A stretch of 52,848 nucleotides of DNA from an uncultured Geobacteraceae bacterium (lineage in GTDB: Bacteria; Desulfobacterota; Desulfuromonadia; Geobacterales; Pseudopelobacteraceae), in the NCBI GenBank assembly GCA_903939115.1, contig CAJAFV010000019.1:1-52848 (forward strand). The letters run 5' to 3'. The notes under the pieces were generated by a model that saw only the letters and a list, made by a program, of their open reading frames with translations, searched no databases and was not told where the DNA came from. The translations under genes and the position numbers were made by a program. Positions 1 through 9,477 of the stretch are shown here, piece after piece. Positions within the stretch are counted from its first letter, which is position 1. Each line of letters begins with the position of its first letter.

Positions 1-1160
1 CCGACAGTACGGCCACCTTCACGGATGGCAAAGCGCAGACCGTCATCCATAGCAATCGGGGTGATCAGGTTAATTGTCATGGCAACGTTGTCACCAGGCA
101 TAACCATTTCGATGCCGGCAGGAAGTTCTGCAATCCCGGTTACGTCAGTTGTACGGAAGTAGAACTGTGGACGGTAGCCATTGAAGAACGGGGTGTGACG
201 ACCACCCTCTTCTTTGGTGAGGATGTATGCTTCTGCTTTGAACTTAGTATGCGGTGTGATTGAACCTGGCTTGGCAAGTACCTGGCCGCGCTCAATGTCT
301 TCACGCTTAACGCCGCGCAGCAGTGCGCCGATGTTGTCGCCGGCACGCCCTTCGTCGAGCAGCTTGCGGAACATTTCAACGCCGGTTACCGTTGTTTTGA
401 TGGTGTCTTTAATGCCGACAACAGCAACTTCCTCACCGACTTTAACAATACCGCGCTCTACACGACCGGTTGCGACTGTACCACGACCTGAGATCGAGAA
501 CACGTCTTCTACCGGCATCAGGAACGGACGGTCAATTGCGCGCTCTGGATCAGGGATGTAAGAGTCAACTGCGTCCATGAGACGTTCGATAGACTCTTCG
601 CCGAGGAAAGTCTTTTCACCTTCAAGAGCTTTCAGTGCCGAACCTTTGATGATTGGAGTATCGTCGCCGGGGAAGTCGTAGCTGGAGAGCAGTTCACGAA
701 CTTCAAGTTCAACAAGTTCGAGGAGCTCTTCATCGTCAACCATGTCAGCTTTGTTGAGGTATACTACCATATACGGTACGCCGACCTGACGGGCGAGCAG
801 GATGTGCTCACGTGTCTGAGGCATAGGGCCGTCAGCTGCGGAGACAACAAGGATTGCGCCGTCCATCTGGGCTGCACCGGTGATCATGTTCTTGACGTAG
901 TCGGCATGGCCGGGGCAGTCAACATGAGCGTAGTGACGTTTGTCTGTTTCGTATTCAACATGGGCGGTTGCGATAGTGATACCACGCTCGCGCTCTTCAG
1001 GGGCGTTATCAATCTGGTCGAATGGTTTGTACTCGGCCTGACCTTTGCCAGCGAGAACTTTAGTAATCGCAGCGGTTAGAGTTGTTTTGCCATGGTCAAC
1101 GTGACCGATGGTGCCGATGTTTACATGAGTTTTATTACGTAAAAACTTTGCTTTTGCCAT
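1..1160 (-). CDS. tuf: Elongation factor EF-Tu (tuf copy 1), 3' end cut by the window edge
   Basis: EF-Tu carries aminoacyl-tRNA to the ribosome as a GTP complex in the cytoplasm. The reverse strand opens with [20 protein letters not shown], then the P-loop GHVDHGKT and the effector segment ERERGITI. About 386 codons are present, so only about ten C-terminal residues of the usual ~396 are missing. The start at 1160 has AGGAGG eight bases upstream. It is the last visible gene of rpsL-rpsG-fusA-tuf, 35 bases after fusA. The first 42 codons match the copy at 52721 except for two synonymous third-base changes in codons 2 and 3, which suggests gene conversion between the copies. Identification is secure. 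Confidence 0.98.
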   Translation of the reverse strand, partial: MAKAKFLRNKTHVNIGTIGHVDHGKTTLTAAITKVLAGKGQAEYKPFDQIDNAPEERERGITIATAHVEYETDKRHYAHVDCPGHADYVKNMITGAAQMDGAILVVSAADGPMPQTREHILLARQVGVPYMVVYLNKADMVDDEELLELVELEVRELLSSYDFPGDDTPIIKGSALKALEGEKTFLGEESIERLMDAVDSYIPDPERAIDRPFLMPVEDVFSISGRGTVATGRVERGIVKVGEEVAVVGIKDTIKTTVTGVEMFRKLLDEGRAGDNIGALLRGVKREDIERGQVLAKPGSITPHTKFKAEAYILTKEEGGRHTPFFNGYRPQFYFRTTDVTGIAELPAGIEMVMPGDNVAMTINLITPIAMDDGLRFAIREGGRTV

Positions 1161-1195
1161 GAGAAAGGCCCTCCTGTGTTACGAATTTGAGTTAA

Positions 1196-3274
1196 TTAAC
1201 CCTTTACTTTTGCAACTATTTCTTCAGCAACCGACTTCGGTACTGGCTCGTAATGATCAAAGGTCATTGCATAGGTAGCGCGACCCTGTGTGGCGGATCG
1301 TAAATCTGTTGAATAGCCGAACATTTGTGCCAGTGGAACCATGGAACTGATAACCTGGGCACCTGCACGGGAATCCATACCCATGATACGTCCGCGTTTT
1401 GAGTTAAGGTCACCTATTACGTCACCCATGTACTCTTCAGGCACAACAACTTCAACAGACATGATCGGCTCAAGAATAATAGGACCGGCTTTTGAACAGC
1501 CCTCTTTAAAGCCCATTGAACCTGCTATTTTAAATGCCATCTCTGAGGAGTCAACTTCGTGATATGAACCGTCAATCAACGTAACTTTGACATCAACTAC
1601 AGGGAATCCAGCCAATACGCCATTATCAAGTGCTTCTTTAATCCCTTTATCTACAGCAGGGATGTATTCACGTGGGACAACCCCGCCTTTAACGGCGTCA
1701 ACAAACTCGTAACCCTTGCCGGCTTCCTGTGGTTCAACTTCAAGCCATACATGACCATATTGACCACGGCCACCCGACTGGCGAACAAATTTACCTTCAA
1801 CTTTAACTTTTTTGGTTACAGTTTCACGGTACGCTACCTGCGGTTTGCCGACATTTGCTTCGACTTTAAACTCACGCATTAAGCGATCAACAATAATTTC
1901 AAGGTGTAACTCGCCCATTCCGGAAATAATAGTCTGGCCGGTCTCTTCATCTGTTTTAACACGGAATGAAGGGTCCTCACTGGCTAGTTTTTGCAGACCA
2001 AAGCCGAGTTTTTCCTGCTCAGCCTTTGTTTTAGGCTCGATAGCAATTGAAATAACCGGTTCAGGGAACTCAATTGATTCGAGGATAATAGCTTTATCTT
2101 CTTCGCACAGTGTATCACCGGTAGTTGTATATTTCAGACCAACTGCAGCGGCAATATCACCTGCATATACTTCTTTGACCTCTTCACGCTTGTTCGCATG
2201 CATTTTAAGAATACGGCCGATACGCTCACGCTTGCCCTTAGTCGAGTTGTAAATATAAGACCCGGCCTGGACAACACCTGAATAAACGCGGAAGAATGTT
2301 AATTGACCCACGAATGGATCGGTCATAATTTTGAATCCGAGAGCAGAAAACGGCTCAGAATCTGATGCTTTACGCTCTAATTCGGTACCTTTGTCAACGT
2401 CAATTCCCTTTACCGGGGGAATATCCATTGGAGAAGGCATATAGTCAACAACGGCATCAAGAAGATTCTGAACACCTTTGTTTTTAAAAGAAGAGCCACA
2501 AATAACCGGGCAAAACTTGATTGCGATAGTACATGTACGGATTGCAGCTTTTATTTCAGCCTCACTTAACGCCTCACCGGAAAGATACTTCTCCATAAGT
2601 ACGTCATCATGGCTGGATACTTCTTCAATCATTTTTTCGCGGTACTCAACAGCTTCGTCAAGCAGATCGGCTGGGATTTCTTCAGTACGATAGGTAGCAC
2701 CCAACGTCTCATCATCCCATAAAATTGCTTTCATCGTGACAAGGTCAATGATTCCCTTGAAGTTTTCTTCCTTACCGATCGGCAACTGAATTGGAAGCGG
2801 ATTAGCTTTAAGACGGTCTTTAATCATCTGGACGCCACGGAAAAAATCTGCTCCGACGCGGTCCATCTTATTAATAAAGGCTATTCGCGGAACACCATAC
2901 TTATCAGCCTGACGCCATACGGTTTCTGACTGCGGCTCAACACCACCTACAGAACAAAACACAGCAACAGCGCCGTCAAGTACGCGCAATGAACGCTCTA
3001 CTTCGATTGTAAAGTCAACATGGCCAGGTGTGTCGATAATGTTAATACGATGGTCATCCCAGGTACAGGTAGTAGCTGCGGATGTGATAGTGATACCACG
3101 CTCCTGCTCCTGCTCCATCCAGTCCATAGTAGCAGTACCTTCGTGAACTTCACCAATTTTATGAGATACACCGGTGTAATAAAGAATACGCTCGGTAGTA
3201 GTCGTTTTTCCTGCATCAATGTGAGCCATGATGCCAATATTTCTATATTTATCAAGTGGTGCTAAGCGGGGCAC
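1196..3274 (-). CDS. fusA: Elongation factor EF-G
   Basis: EF-G is the GTPase that drives ribosome translocation and, with RRF, recycling. The 692-residue product has the usual length and all domains: P-loop [15 protein letters not shown] near residue 17, switch region RGITITSAA near 60, DTPGH near 82 and NKMD near 136, followed by domains II to V. Translation starts at a GTG (3274) with GGAGG nine bases upstream; there is no better ATG. It lies between rpsG (28 bases upstream) and tuf, the standard str-operon order, so it is presumably cotranscribed with them. Nothing looks truncated or atypical. Confidence 0.98.
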   Translation of the reverse strand: MPRLAPLDKYRNIGIMAHIDAGKTTTTERILYYTGVSHKIGEVHEGTATMDWMEQEQERGITITSAATTCTWDDHRINIIDTPGHVDFTIEVERSLRVLDGAVAVFCSVGGVEPQSETVWRQADKYGVPRIAFINKMDRVGADFFRGVQMIKDRLKANPLPIQLPIGKEENFKGIIDLVTMKAILWDDETLGATYRTEEIPADLLDEAVEYREKMIEEVSSHDDVLMEKYLSGEALSEAEIKAAIRTCTIAIKFCPVICGSSFKNKGVQNLLDAVVDYMPSPMDIPPVKGIDVDKGTELERKASDSEPFSALGFKIMTDPFVGQLTFFRVYSGVVQAGSYIYNSTKGKRERIGRILKMHANKREEVKEVYAGDIAAAVGLKYTTTGDTLCEEDKAIILESIEFPEPVISIAIEPKTKAEQEKLGFGLQKLASEDPSFRVKTDEETGQTIISGMGELHLEIIVDRLMREFKVEANVGKPQVAYRETVTKKVKVEGKFVRQSGGRGQYGHVWLEVEPQEAGKGYEFVDAVKGGVVPREYIPAVDKGIKEALDNGVLAGFPVVDVKVTLIDGSYHEVDSSEMAFKIAGSMGFKEGCSKAGPIILEPIMSVEVVVPEEYMGDVIGDLNSKRGRIMGMDSRAGAQVISSMVPLAQMFGYSTDLRSATQGRATYAMTFDHYEPVPKSVAEEIVAKVKG

Positions 3275-3302
3275 TGAATCCTCCAGACACGAATAATACT
3301 AT

Positions 3303-3773
3303 TTACCAGCGATAATGAGCGAAGGCGCGGTTTGCTTCGGCCATCTTGTGGACGTCTTCACGTTTCTTGACTGCTGAACCTCGATTGTTAAATGCATCAA
3401 GAATTTCGCCGGCCAGTTTGTCTTTCATTGTCTTCTCGCTGCGGGCAGTCGAATACTTGATCAACCAGCGCATTGCCAAAGACATGCGGCGCTCAGGACG
3501 TACTTCAATAGGAACCTGATATGTTGAACCACCGACACGCCTGGACTTAACTTCCAGTGTTGGCTTGATGTTGTCGAGGCTCTTTTTAAGCACCTTTACC
3601 GCTTCATCATTTGCACGCTGAGCTACAAGTTCAAGAGCACCATACATAATAGACTCGGCAACGCTTTTTTTACCTGCCAGCATAAGTGTATTGATGAGCT
3701 TGGCAACGACTTTGTCGTTATACTTTGGATCCGGCAGAATGATTCTTTTAGGTACTTCTCTTCTTCTCGGCAT
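3303..3773 (-). CDS. rpsG: 30S ribosomal protein S7
   Basis: S7 is a primary 16S rRNA 3'-domain binder that nucleates assembly of the 30S head. The 156-residue product starts [16 protein letters not shown] and ends with the typical [13 protein letters not shown] tail. Length matches the bacterial family. The ATG at 3773 has a GAGGGG Shine-Dalgarno. Second gene of the str operon, 30 bases after rpsL. In some bacteria S7 represses its own operon by binding the rpsL-rpsG intergenic RNA; the spacer here is very short and I see no clear structure of that kind. Confidence 0.98.
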   Translation of the reverse strand: MPRRREVPKRIILPDPKYNDKVVAKLINTLMLAGKKSVAESIMYGALELVAQRANDEAVKVLKKSLDNIKPTLEVKSRRVGGSTYQVPIEVRPERRMSLAMRWLIKYSTARSEKTMKDKLAGEILDAFNNRGSAVKKREDVHKMAEANRAFAHYRW

Positions 3774-3803
3774 ATATTTCCCCTCAACTAAACAGGTTCA
3801 GTA

Positions 3804-4175
3804 TTATTTCGGACGCTTTGCGCCATATTTGGAACGACTCTGTAAACGGCCTTTTACACCAACCGAGTCAAGCGTTCCACGTACAATGTGGTAACGAACA
3901 CCTGGAAGGTCTTTTACTCTACCGCCACGAATAAGAACAACCGAGTGCTCCTGAAGGTTGTGGCCAACACCAGGGATATATGATGTCACTTCAAGACCAT
4001 TTGTCAGACGTACCCTGGCTACTTTACGAAGAGCAGAGTTAGGCTTCTTAGGTGTGGTCGTATAAACCCTTGTACAGACACCGCGCTTTTGCGGACAGCA
4101 CTTCAGTGCGGGGGCTGTTGATTTATCTTTTTTGCTTTCTCTACCTGACCTGATCAGCTGGTTGATTGTTGGCAT
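3804..4175 (-). CDS. rpsL: 30S ribosomal protein S12
   Basis: S12 sits at the decoding centre and is the classic streptomycin target. The frame is open to 4310, but the family N-terminus [13 protein letters not shown] begins at the ATG at 4175, giving 123 residues, and a GGAG lies 12 bases upstream, so I use that start. The decoding loops [12 protein letters not shown] and [13 protein letters not shown] carry lysine at the positions mutated in streptomycin-resistant strains, so the allele looks wild type there. It heads the operon. rpoC is not upstream as it is in the common rpoBC-rpsL arrangement; an EamA transporter is there instead, after a leader of about 400 bases. Confidence 0.97.
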   Translation of the reverse strand: MPTINQLIRSGRESKKDKSTAPALKCCPQKRGVCTRVYTTTPKKPNSALRKVARVRLTNGLEVTSYIPGVGHNLQEHSVVLIRGGRVKDLPGVRYHIVRGTLDSVGVKGRLQSRSKYGAKRPK

Positions 4176-4591
4176 AGTCGTCAAATTCTCCAGATACAAA
4201 AATATCAAAATGCTCCGGGCAGGAGCGAATCCGCAAACTAACAAAATATGCGAATCTTTGTCAATCTTTTTTATTGGGCTAGCGTATTTTTTAGTGATTG
4301 CTTTTCTCAAGCAGGTTAAAAAAACAAATCAACGTGTGTTGAATGTTTATCGGTTATGCATCTTTTAAGGCCGCTCTGATGATTTTCGGATGGGAATGGA
4401 ATAGTTGTAGGGTCGGAATTTCACCGACATCTCCATTCAGATCAGTAGCGTTTACTTCTCCTCTATCGAGAGGAATTGAACTTGTACACTTTACGGCAAT
4501 TGCTTGTCAATAAAAAAATCATGTGGCTTGTTATTTATTTCTGTATTTACAGTTTTGTCCCCGTTAATCAAAGCGGATTATCTTCTATCCA
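4176..4591 (-). promoter_or_regulatory. Long structured leader and two candidate promoters ahead of rpsL
   Basis: This 416-base gap between the EamA gene and rpsL holds no gene I can support. Reading leftwards there is a TTGACA at 4505-4510 with TACAAG 18 bases on. Two hairpins follow: one with 6-bp arms at 4459-4464/4469-4474, and a compound one with outer arms 4432-4438/4394-4400 and inner arms 4424-4428/4412-4416 enclosing the loop TGAAATT. A second TTGACA at 4259-4264 lies closer to rpsL, but with only a weak -10. The string GGTGAAATTCCGAC recalls cobalamin and FMN riboswitches, but the rest of those consensuses is absent. Functional assignment is inference. Confidence 0.45.
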
Positions 4592-5494
4592 TCAGCTATT
4601 CCGGCACTGTTCCAGCTTTTCAGGATTATCTGCCAGAGGTTGCTTATCAGGTAAAATGGAAATCATCATTCCGCACAAAATACAAAGTGCCCCGACATAT
4701 CCATAGACACCAAGCCTCTCATTCAGGACCAGCCAGGCATAAAGAGCGGCAAAAACCGGTTCAGTACAGAATATCAGAGCCGTATTGGTATGACTGATAT
4801 AGCGCTGCATTGATGTCTGAACGAGAAAAGCAAAGACCGTTGCAATAATTGAGCAGACCAGAAGCGGCACAATTAAATGCGGATACCATACGAGCACCTC
4901 TTTGCCGCGCATAAGCGCTCCGGAATAACTGAGCAATGCCACCATCCCCAGCTGGATAACCGTCAACCAATAGAAGTCGCTCCGCCGGACAAACTCACCG
5001 GTACATATAATATGCAGCGACACGAAGGCGGCACAGAGTGTCGCCAGCAGATCGCCCCGGTTAAGATCCCAGGAACCATTGCCACACAGCAGCAGTAATC
5101 CGGCTACTGACAGGATAACGGCTAGCTTGACCGCCAGAGATATTCGCTGTTTCAGAACAAGTGCGGCTAAAATCGGAACCATAACAACATTCAAACCGGT
5201 GAGGAAACCGGTATTAGAAGCTGTGGTATAAACAAGGGCAACCGTCTGGAAAGCATAGGCACCGAAAAGAAACACGCCCATCACAATTCCCTTGAGAACG
5301 GTTGCGCCGTCAAGCTGTTTCCCTTTATAGAGCCCAATGGGAAGAATCAGCGCAAAAGCCAGAATAAAACGCTGCGCGAGAAAGACGAAGACGTCAACGC
5401 TTTCGATAGCCTGTTTGACAACGGTAAAAGTAACGCCCCAAAAGAATGTAGTTGTCAGCAGCAGTATTGCAGCCTTGTATCGGTTCATATTCAC
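4592..5494 (-). CDS. EamA/DMT-family permease
   Basis: Inner-membrane transporter of the drug/metabolite superfamily, usually exporting amino acids or other small metabolites; substrate unknown. The 300-residue product has about ten hydrophobic segments in two EamA repeats. The first repeat opens with AAILLLTTTFFWGVTFTVVK and the second ends in GALCILCGMMISIL. The start drawn here is a GTG (5494); an ATG two codons later at 5488 is equally possible, and neither has a strong Shine-Dalgarno. It stands alone, divergent from the amino-acid ABC operon. One of four EamA proteins in the window. Confidence 0.85.
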   Translation of the reverse strand: MNMNRYKAAILLLTTTFFWGVTFTVVKQAIESVDVFVFLAQRFILAFALILPIGLYKGKQLDGATVLKGIVMGVFLFGAYAFQTVALVYTTASNTGFLTGLNVVMVPILAALVLKQRISLAVKLAVILSVAGLLLLCGNGSWDLNRGDLLATLCAAFVSLHIICTGEFVRRSDFYWLTVIQLGMVALLSYSGALMRGKEVLVWYPHLIVPLLVCSIIATVFAFLVQTSMQRYISHTNTALIFCTEPVFAALYAWLVLNERLGVYGYVGALCILCGMMISILPDKQPLADNPEKLEQCRNS

Positions 5495-5605
5495 ACTTTC
5501 ATGGCCCTACGTTTGGTAGAACCATATGACAACCTCTTTGTAGCTTCTTCACCTATATCTGACAAGGAAAATGTCCCCAATTGATTCATACTTTAGCTTT
5601 TTTTA

Positions 5606-5633
5606 TTGACAATCAAACCGGTATTTATATAAA
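5606..5633 (+). promoter_or_regulatory. Sigma70-type promoter of the amino-acid ABC operon
   Basis: TTGACA at 5606-5611 and TATAAA at 5628-5633 are separated by 16 bases, about 60 bases upstream of the binding-protein start at 5693. The surrounding DNA is AT-rich. This is one of the best promoter matches in the window. No operator was recognised. Confidence 0.7.
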
Positions 5634-5692
5634 ACTCCTTTCTTGTTGTATCATTAAATAGTTAAGCATCATCAAAAAAAGGAGAAGTTCAC

Positions 5693-6436
5693 ATGAAAGT
5701 CTTACGTTTTCTCTCTGTTACTGCCCTGCTGGTAGCGTCGTTGTCCGTAACCGCTTTTGCAGCACCTAAGAGCATTAAGGTCGCAACCGATGCAACGTGG
5801 CCCCCGATGGAGATGGTAGATGCCAACAAGCAGATCGTCGGATATGACATTGATTTTCTTAATGCTGTCGCTAAAGAAGCCGGCGTAACCGTTGAATTCA
5901 AGAACACCGCCTGGGACGGCATCTTCGCCGGTCTTGATTCAGGCCAGTATGATGCGATTATCTCCTCCGTTACCATCACCGACGAGCGCAAAGCAAAATA
6001 CGACTTCACCGACGCCTACACCAGTATCGGCCAGATCCTTGTTGTGCCGAAAACTGATAAAACGTCTAAAACCATTGCAGACCTGAAAGGGAAGAAAGTC
6101 GGCTCGCAGATCGGTACAACCGGCACAATGGAAGTCAAGAAAGTAACGGGCGTAGAATCGAAAACCTACGATGAAATCGGCCTGGCATTTGAAGACATGG
6201 CTGCCGGCCGTATCTCCGGCGTTGTCTGTGATGAGCCGGTTGCTGCCCACTTTGCCCTGCAGAAACAGGAATACAAAGAGAAGTTTAAAATCGTCGGCAA
6301 GTCATTCACCAAAGAGGGTTACGGAATTGTCGTAAAAAAAGGCAACAAAGAACTTGTTGACCTCCTCAATAAAGGCATCAAGTCCGTTAAAGCCAAAAAA
6401 CTCGACACTAAAATTCACACCAAATGGGTTAAGTAA
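5693..6436 (+). CDS. Polar amino-acid ABC transporter, periplasmic binding protein
   Basis: Periplasmic solute-binding protein (SBP family 3) that captures a polar amino acid such as glutamine, arginine or histidine for the membrane complex encoded downstream. The 247-residue product has a signal peptide ending in VTAFA/APK. The mature start IKVATDATWPPMEMVD is typical of the family, as are GYDIDFLNAVAKEAG and the hinge region KGKKVGSQIGTTGTMEVKK. The RBS AAAGGAGAA precedes the ATG. First gene of a four-gene operon. The exact ligand cannot be read from the sequence. Confidence 0.93.
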   Translation: MKVLRFLSVTALLVASLSVTAFAAPKSIKVATDATWPPMEMVDANKQIVGYDIDFLNAVAKEAGVTVEFKNTAWDGIFAGLDSGQYDAIISSVTITDERKAKYDFTDAYTSIGQILVVPKTDKTSKTIADLKGKKVGSQIGTTGTMEVKKVTGVESKTYDEIGLAFEDMAAGRISGVVCDEPVAAHFALQKQEYKEKFKIVGKSFTKEGYGIVVKKGNKELVDLLNKGIKSVKAKKLDTKIHTKWVK

Positions 6437-6490
6437 TCTAACGTGCATGGCGAGGGTGGCCACCAGCCACCCCGCCCTGCAACCCATACC

Positions 6491-7279
6491 ATGTCAGACA
6501 ATCAACCCACACAAACATCAGTTGCCGTTGGCGACGGAGCGGCCATCCCCCTCAAAAGTGATGCCGGTCTCTTTACCGCCTGGCGCATCGCCTTTTTCGG
6601 TTCGATACTCCTCTGCCTTTTTCTGGCTTTTGGACGACCCGACCAGTACATGGCGATCTTTAAGTTCGTCCCGGAAGGTATTGTTATAACCTTTCAGGTT
6701 ACTATCGGCGCCATTCTGCTGGCAATCGTCTTCGGCTTAATAGCCGGCCTGGGGAGGATATCGGCCAACCGCTACATTAATGGCATTGCGTCGTTATATG
6801 TCGAAGTCATTCGCGGTATCCCGCTGCTGGTACAGCTCTTTTACATCTATTACGCGCTCGGCCGGTTTGTGAAGATTCCCGCTATTATGAGCGCCATCAT
6901 TGCCATGGCGTTCTGTTACGGCGCCTACATGGCCGAGATCTTCCGTGCCGGTATCCAGTCTATTCACAAAGGACAGATGGAGGCAGCGCTGTCACTCGGC
7001 ATGTCGCGCAGGCAGGCGATGCGCCAGGTGATTCTGCCTCAGGCATTCAAGATAGTGCTGCCGCCGATCGGCAACGAATTTATCGCCCTGCTGAAGGATT
7101 CGTCGCTCGTTTCGATCCTGGCTGTCTCCGACCTGCTCCGCCGTGGCCGTGAGTACGCTTCCGAAACGTTCAACTATTTTGAAACCTACACCGTTATCGC
7201 TCTGATCTATCTGATTATGACGCTCTTCTTTTCCAAGCTGATCAGCATCATGGAGGAACGTCTCAATGACGGCCACTAA
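6491..7279 (+). CDS. Polar amino-acid ABC transporter permease (HisMQ type)
   Basis: Integral membrane subunit of the uptake system. The N-terminal ~35 residues are polar and likely cytoplasmic. Hydrophobic segments follow, then the EAA loop ([20 protein letters not shown]) that docks the ATPase, and a final C-terminal TM segment. The frame is open from a GTG at 6443, but that extension (MHGEGGHQ...) is unlike the family, so I prefer the ATG at 6491 (262 residues); neither start has a good Shine-Dalgarno. It overlaps the ATPase gene by 14 bases. Only one permease is present, so the complex is probably a homodimer. Confidence 0.9.
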   Translation: MSDNQPTQTSVAVGDGAAIPLKSDAGLFTAWRIAFFGSILLCLFLAFGRPDQYMAIFKFVPEGIVITFQVTIGAILLAIVFGLIAGLGRISANRYINGIASLYVEVIRGIPLLVQLFYIYYALGRFVKIPAIMSAIIAMAFCYGAYMAEIFRAGIQSIHKGQMEAALSLGMSRRQAMRQVILPQAFKIVLPPIGNEFIALLKDSSLVSILAVSDLLRRGREYASETFNYFETYTVIALIYLIMTLFFSKLISIMEERLNDGH

Positions 7280-8009
7280 ACGCCCCATGATCGAAGTCAG
7301 CGGAGTATCTAAGTTTTTTGGTTCCTTCCAGGCGTTACACGAGATCACGTTCAGCGTCAGTGACGGCGAAAAGGTCGTCATCATCGGTCCAAGCGGTTCA
7401 GGTAAAAGCACCATCCTCCGCTCGATCAACTGCCTTGAGACCATAGATCGTGGCCGGATAACTGTCGGCGGAAAAGACCTCAGCAATCCACAAACTGATA
7501 TCTGTAAAATCCGGGAGGAGGTCGGGATGGTATTCCAATCCTTCAACCTTTTCCCCCATAAGACGGTTCTTGAAAATCTGACCCTCGCGCAGACCGTCGT
7601 TCGTAAGCGCAGCAAAAAAGAGGCTGAAGATATCGCCATGGAGCTGCTGCGCAAAGTAAATATCGCCGAAAAAGCAGGTGCCTACCCGGCTAAACTCTCC
7701 GGCGGTCAACAGCAGCGCGTGGCGATCGCCCGTTCCCTGGCGATGAATCCGAAGGCGATCCTGTTTGATGAACCAACATCCGCGCTTGACCCGGAGATGA
7801 TCGGTGAGGTATTGGATGTCATGAAGACCCTGGCGCGTGAAGGGATGACGATGGTTGTCGTTACTCACGAGATGGGTTTTGCCCGTGAAGTTGCTGACCG
7901 GGTGATTTTTATGGATCACGGCAGGATCGTAGAAGAAGGGACACCAGAGCACTTTTTTACCAATCCGACCCACGAACGGGCAAAACTGTTCTTAAGTCAG
8001 ATTCTATAG
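7266..8009 (+). CDS. Polar amino-acid ABC transporter ATPase (GlnQ-like)
   Basis: Cytoplasmic ATPase that powers amino-acid import. In 247 residues it has the Walker [11 protein letters not shown]-loop region [17 protein letters not shown], signature LSGGQQQR, Walker [14 protein letters not shown] and switch histidine [10 protein letters not shown]. These fit the GlnQ/HisP/ArtP subfamily. The ATG has GGAGGA upstream, inside the end of the permease gene, so the two are probably translationally coupled. An internal ATG seven codons in (MIEVSG) is a possible alternative start. Confidence 0.95.
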   Translation: MTATKRPMIEVSGVSKFFGSFQALHEITFSVSDGEKVVIIGPSGSGKSTILRSINCLETIDRGRITVGGKDLSNPQTDICKIREEVGMVFQSFNLFPHKTVLENLTLAQTVVRKRSKKEAEDIAMELLRKVNIAEKAGAYPAKLSGGQQQRVAIARSLAMNPKAILFDEPTSALDPEMIGEVLDVMKTLAREGMTMVVVTHEMGFAREVADRVIFMDHGRIVEEGTPEHFFTNPTHERAKLFLSQIL

Positions 8010-8033
8010 CTCTTGCGCTTAGCAAGAGTATTT
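8010..8033 (+). terminator. Weak hairpin between ATPase and porin genes
   Basis: A 7-bp perfect stem (8010-8016 with 8022-8028) with a 5-base loop is followed by TATTT. It could be a partial terminator that lowers porin expression or an mRNA-processing hairpin. The T-run is too short for a confident call. Confidence 0.35.
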
Positions 8034-8068
8034 AAACCAGGCAGGACACCACACACAGGAGGTAACAC

Positions 8069-9388
8069 ATGAAAAGCAGTAAAGTACTTGGAGCGCTCGT
8101 AACGTTGGGCCTCGCAGCAGCGGTTGCAACACCGGCAATGGCATTGGAGAACCAGTTCAGTGGGTCATTCACATCGTATTATGACCTCTCGAACTACAGT
8201 GCATCTTATACCATGGCCCAGCCTTTAAAAGATGCGTCAACAGAGAACTACTTTGTACAGCGCGTTCGCCTCGGCTACACCGCCAAAGCAAGTGACGATG
8301 TCAAACTGGTAACCAAATTTGAGTTCGACTACGGCTGGTACGGCAACAGCTCTTATGGCGCGGGGGGGCGTAATCAGGGCGGTGCCCTCGGTGCTGATAG
8401 CGTACAGATGGAAACCAAGAACCTGTATCTCGACCTTAATGTTGTAAAAGGCCTAAATGCCAAGATCGGTATGCAGGGTAACTCTGATGCTTTTAAAGGT
8501 GTCATTTTCGATGCTGACATGGCCGGAGTTCTGCTCTCTCATGAATATGACAAGGCAAGCGTTAGCGCTGGATTTTTCCGCTTTGGGGATAATACAGATT
8601 CGAGGACTTGGAGTAACATAAATACTATCGGCAAGCACACCCAGGACATGTTCTCACTTGATGGCAAATACAGCATTTCTAAAGAGTTGAAACTTGGGGC
8701 TGCCTATTACTACCTGACTGACGACCGTATACCAGCTCTAGAAGCTAAAGTTCACACTCTTGGCCTTAACGCAGAGGCCACAGTTGGCCCGGTAGCGCTG
8801 ACTGGCTTTGCCCTGGGGCAGTTCGGGGATTATAACAAAAACGACGACGCAGAAGGTTATGCGTTCAACCTGGGCGCAAAAATGCCTCTGGGTGGTGGTA
8901 CTGGTCGCGCCGAGTTCCTCTATGCTTCCGGAGGAGACAAAGCTGGTAAAGCCCTCTACATTCCCCAATCAGCAATTGGCTCAGAAGGCGGCGGTTTTTA
9001 CGACAACGAGATGATCATGCTCAGCCGTGATAAAAACGCCTTCACGATCGACAACGCGATTGTGTATGACGCAAACAATAACAACCAGGGCGTCATCTTC
9101 GCTTCAGCCGGTTACGACTACCCCTTCACACCGAAGCTGTCCGGCAGTGCTAACCTTGGCCTTGGCTGGGTTGCCAAGGATGTAGCAAATCACGACAGCA
9201 AGTATCTCGGCACTGAAGTAAACTGCGAAGTCAATTACAAACTGATGCCTTCAGTAACTCTTGGCGCTCGTGCTGGTTATATGGTGCTTGGTGATTATTT
9301 CAAAAATACTGATCTTACAAACCCGTTAAATCCACAAACTCCTGACGACATTTACGACGTCAAGCTGATCGCTAAGTTCTCTTTCTAA
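8069..9388 (+). CDS. Outer-membrane beta-barrel porin
   Basis: Probable outer-membrane channel. The 439-residue product has a signal peptide ending in ATPAMA/LEN. Alternating short aromatic-rich strands follow (for example GSFTSYYDLSNYSASYTM and VKLVTKFEFDYGWYG), and it ends VYDVKLIAKFSF-like with a C-terminal phenylalanine, the usual barrel-assembly signal. An AGGAGGTAA ribosome site precedes the ATG. It follows the amino-acid ABC genes and precedes a strong terminator, so it may supply the outer-membrane route for the same substrate; that link is inference. The precise porin family was not recognised. Confidence 0.82.
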   Translation: MKSSKVLGALVTLGLAAAVATPAMALENQFSGSFTSYYDLSNYSASYTMAQPLKDASTENYFVQRVRLGYTAKASDDVKLVTKFEFDYGWYGNSSYGAGGRNQGGALGADSVQMETKNLYLDLNVVKGLNAKIGMQGNSDAFKGVIFDADMAGVLLSHEYDKASVSAGFFRFGDNTDSRTWSNINTIGKHTQDMFSLDGKYSISKELKLGAAYYYLTDDRIPALEAKVHTLGLNAEATVGPVALTGFALGQFGDYNKNDDAEGYAFNLGAKMPLGGGTGRAEFLYASGGDKAGKALYIPQSAIGSEGGGFYDNEMIMLSRDKNAFTIDNAIVYDANNNNQGVIFASAGYDYPFTPKLSGSANLGLGWVAKDVANHDSKYLGTEVNCEVNYKLMPSVTLGARAGYMVLGDYFKNTDLTNPLNPQTPDDIYDVKLIAKFSF

Positions 9389-9398
9389 TCCGCACCCA

Positions 9399-9440
9399 AG
9401 ACCTCCGGGGTTTCTAAAACCCCGGAGGTCTGATTTTTTT
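9399..9440 (+). terminator. Rho-independent terminator after the porin gene
   Basis: A long GC-rich stem with arms 9399-9413 and 9417-9432 (AGACCTCCGGGG paired with CCCCGGAGGTCT) is followed by ATTTTTTT. It closes the amino-acid ABC/porin operon. A near copy follows putA at 28463. Confidence 0.9.
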
Positions 9441-9477
9441 GGCACTGCACCACACCCCACGAACAAAGGAGATACAC

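Noticed and set aside
4176..4310. 45-residue N-terminal extension of S12
   Set aside because: S12 is about 123 residues and its canonical N-terminus starts at 4175.
4375..4480. Cobalamin or FMN riboswitch on the minus strand, from the string GGTGAAATTCCGAC in a hairpin
   Set aside because: The other conserved blocks of either class are missing, and the downstream gene is rpsL, not a vitamin gene. Kept only as an unassigned structured leader.
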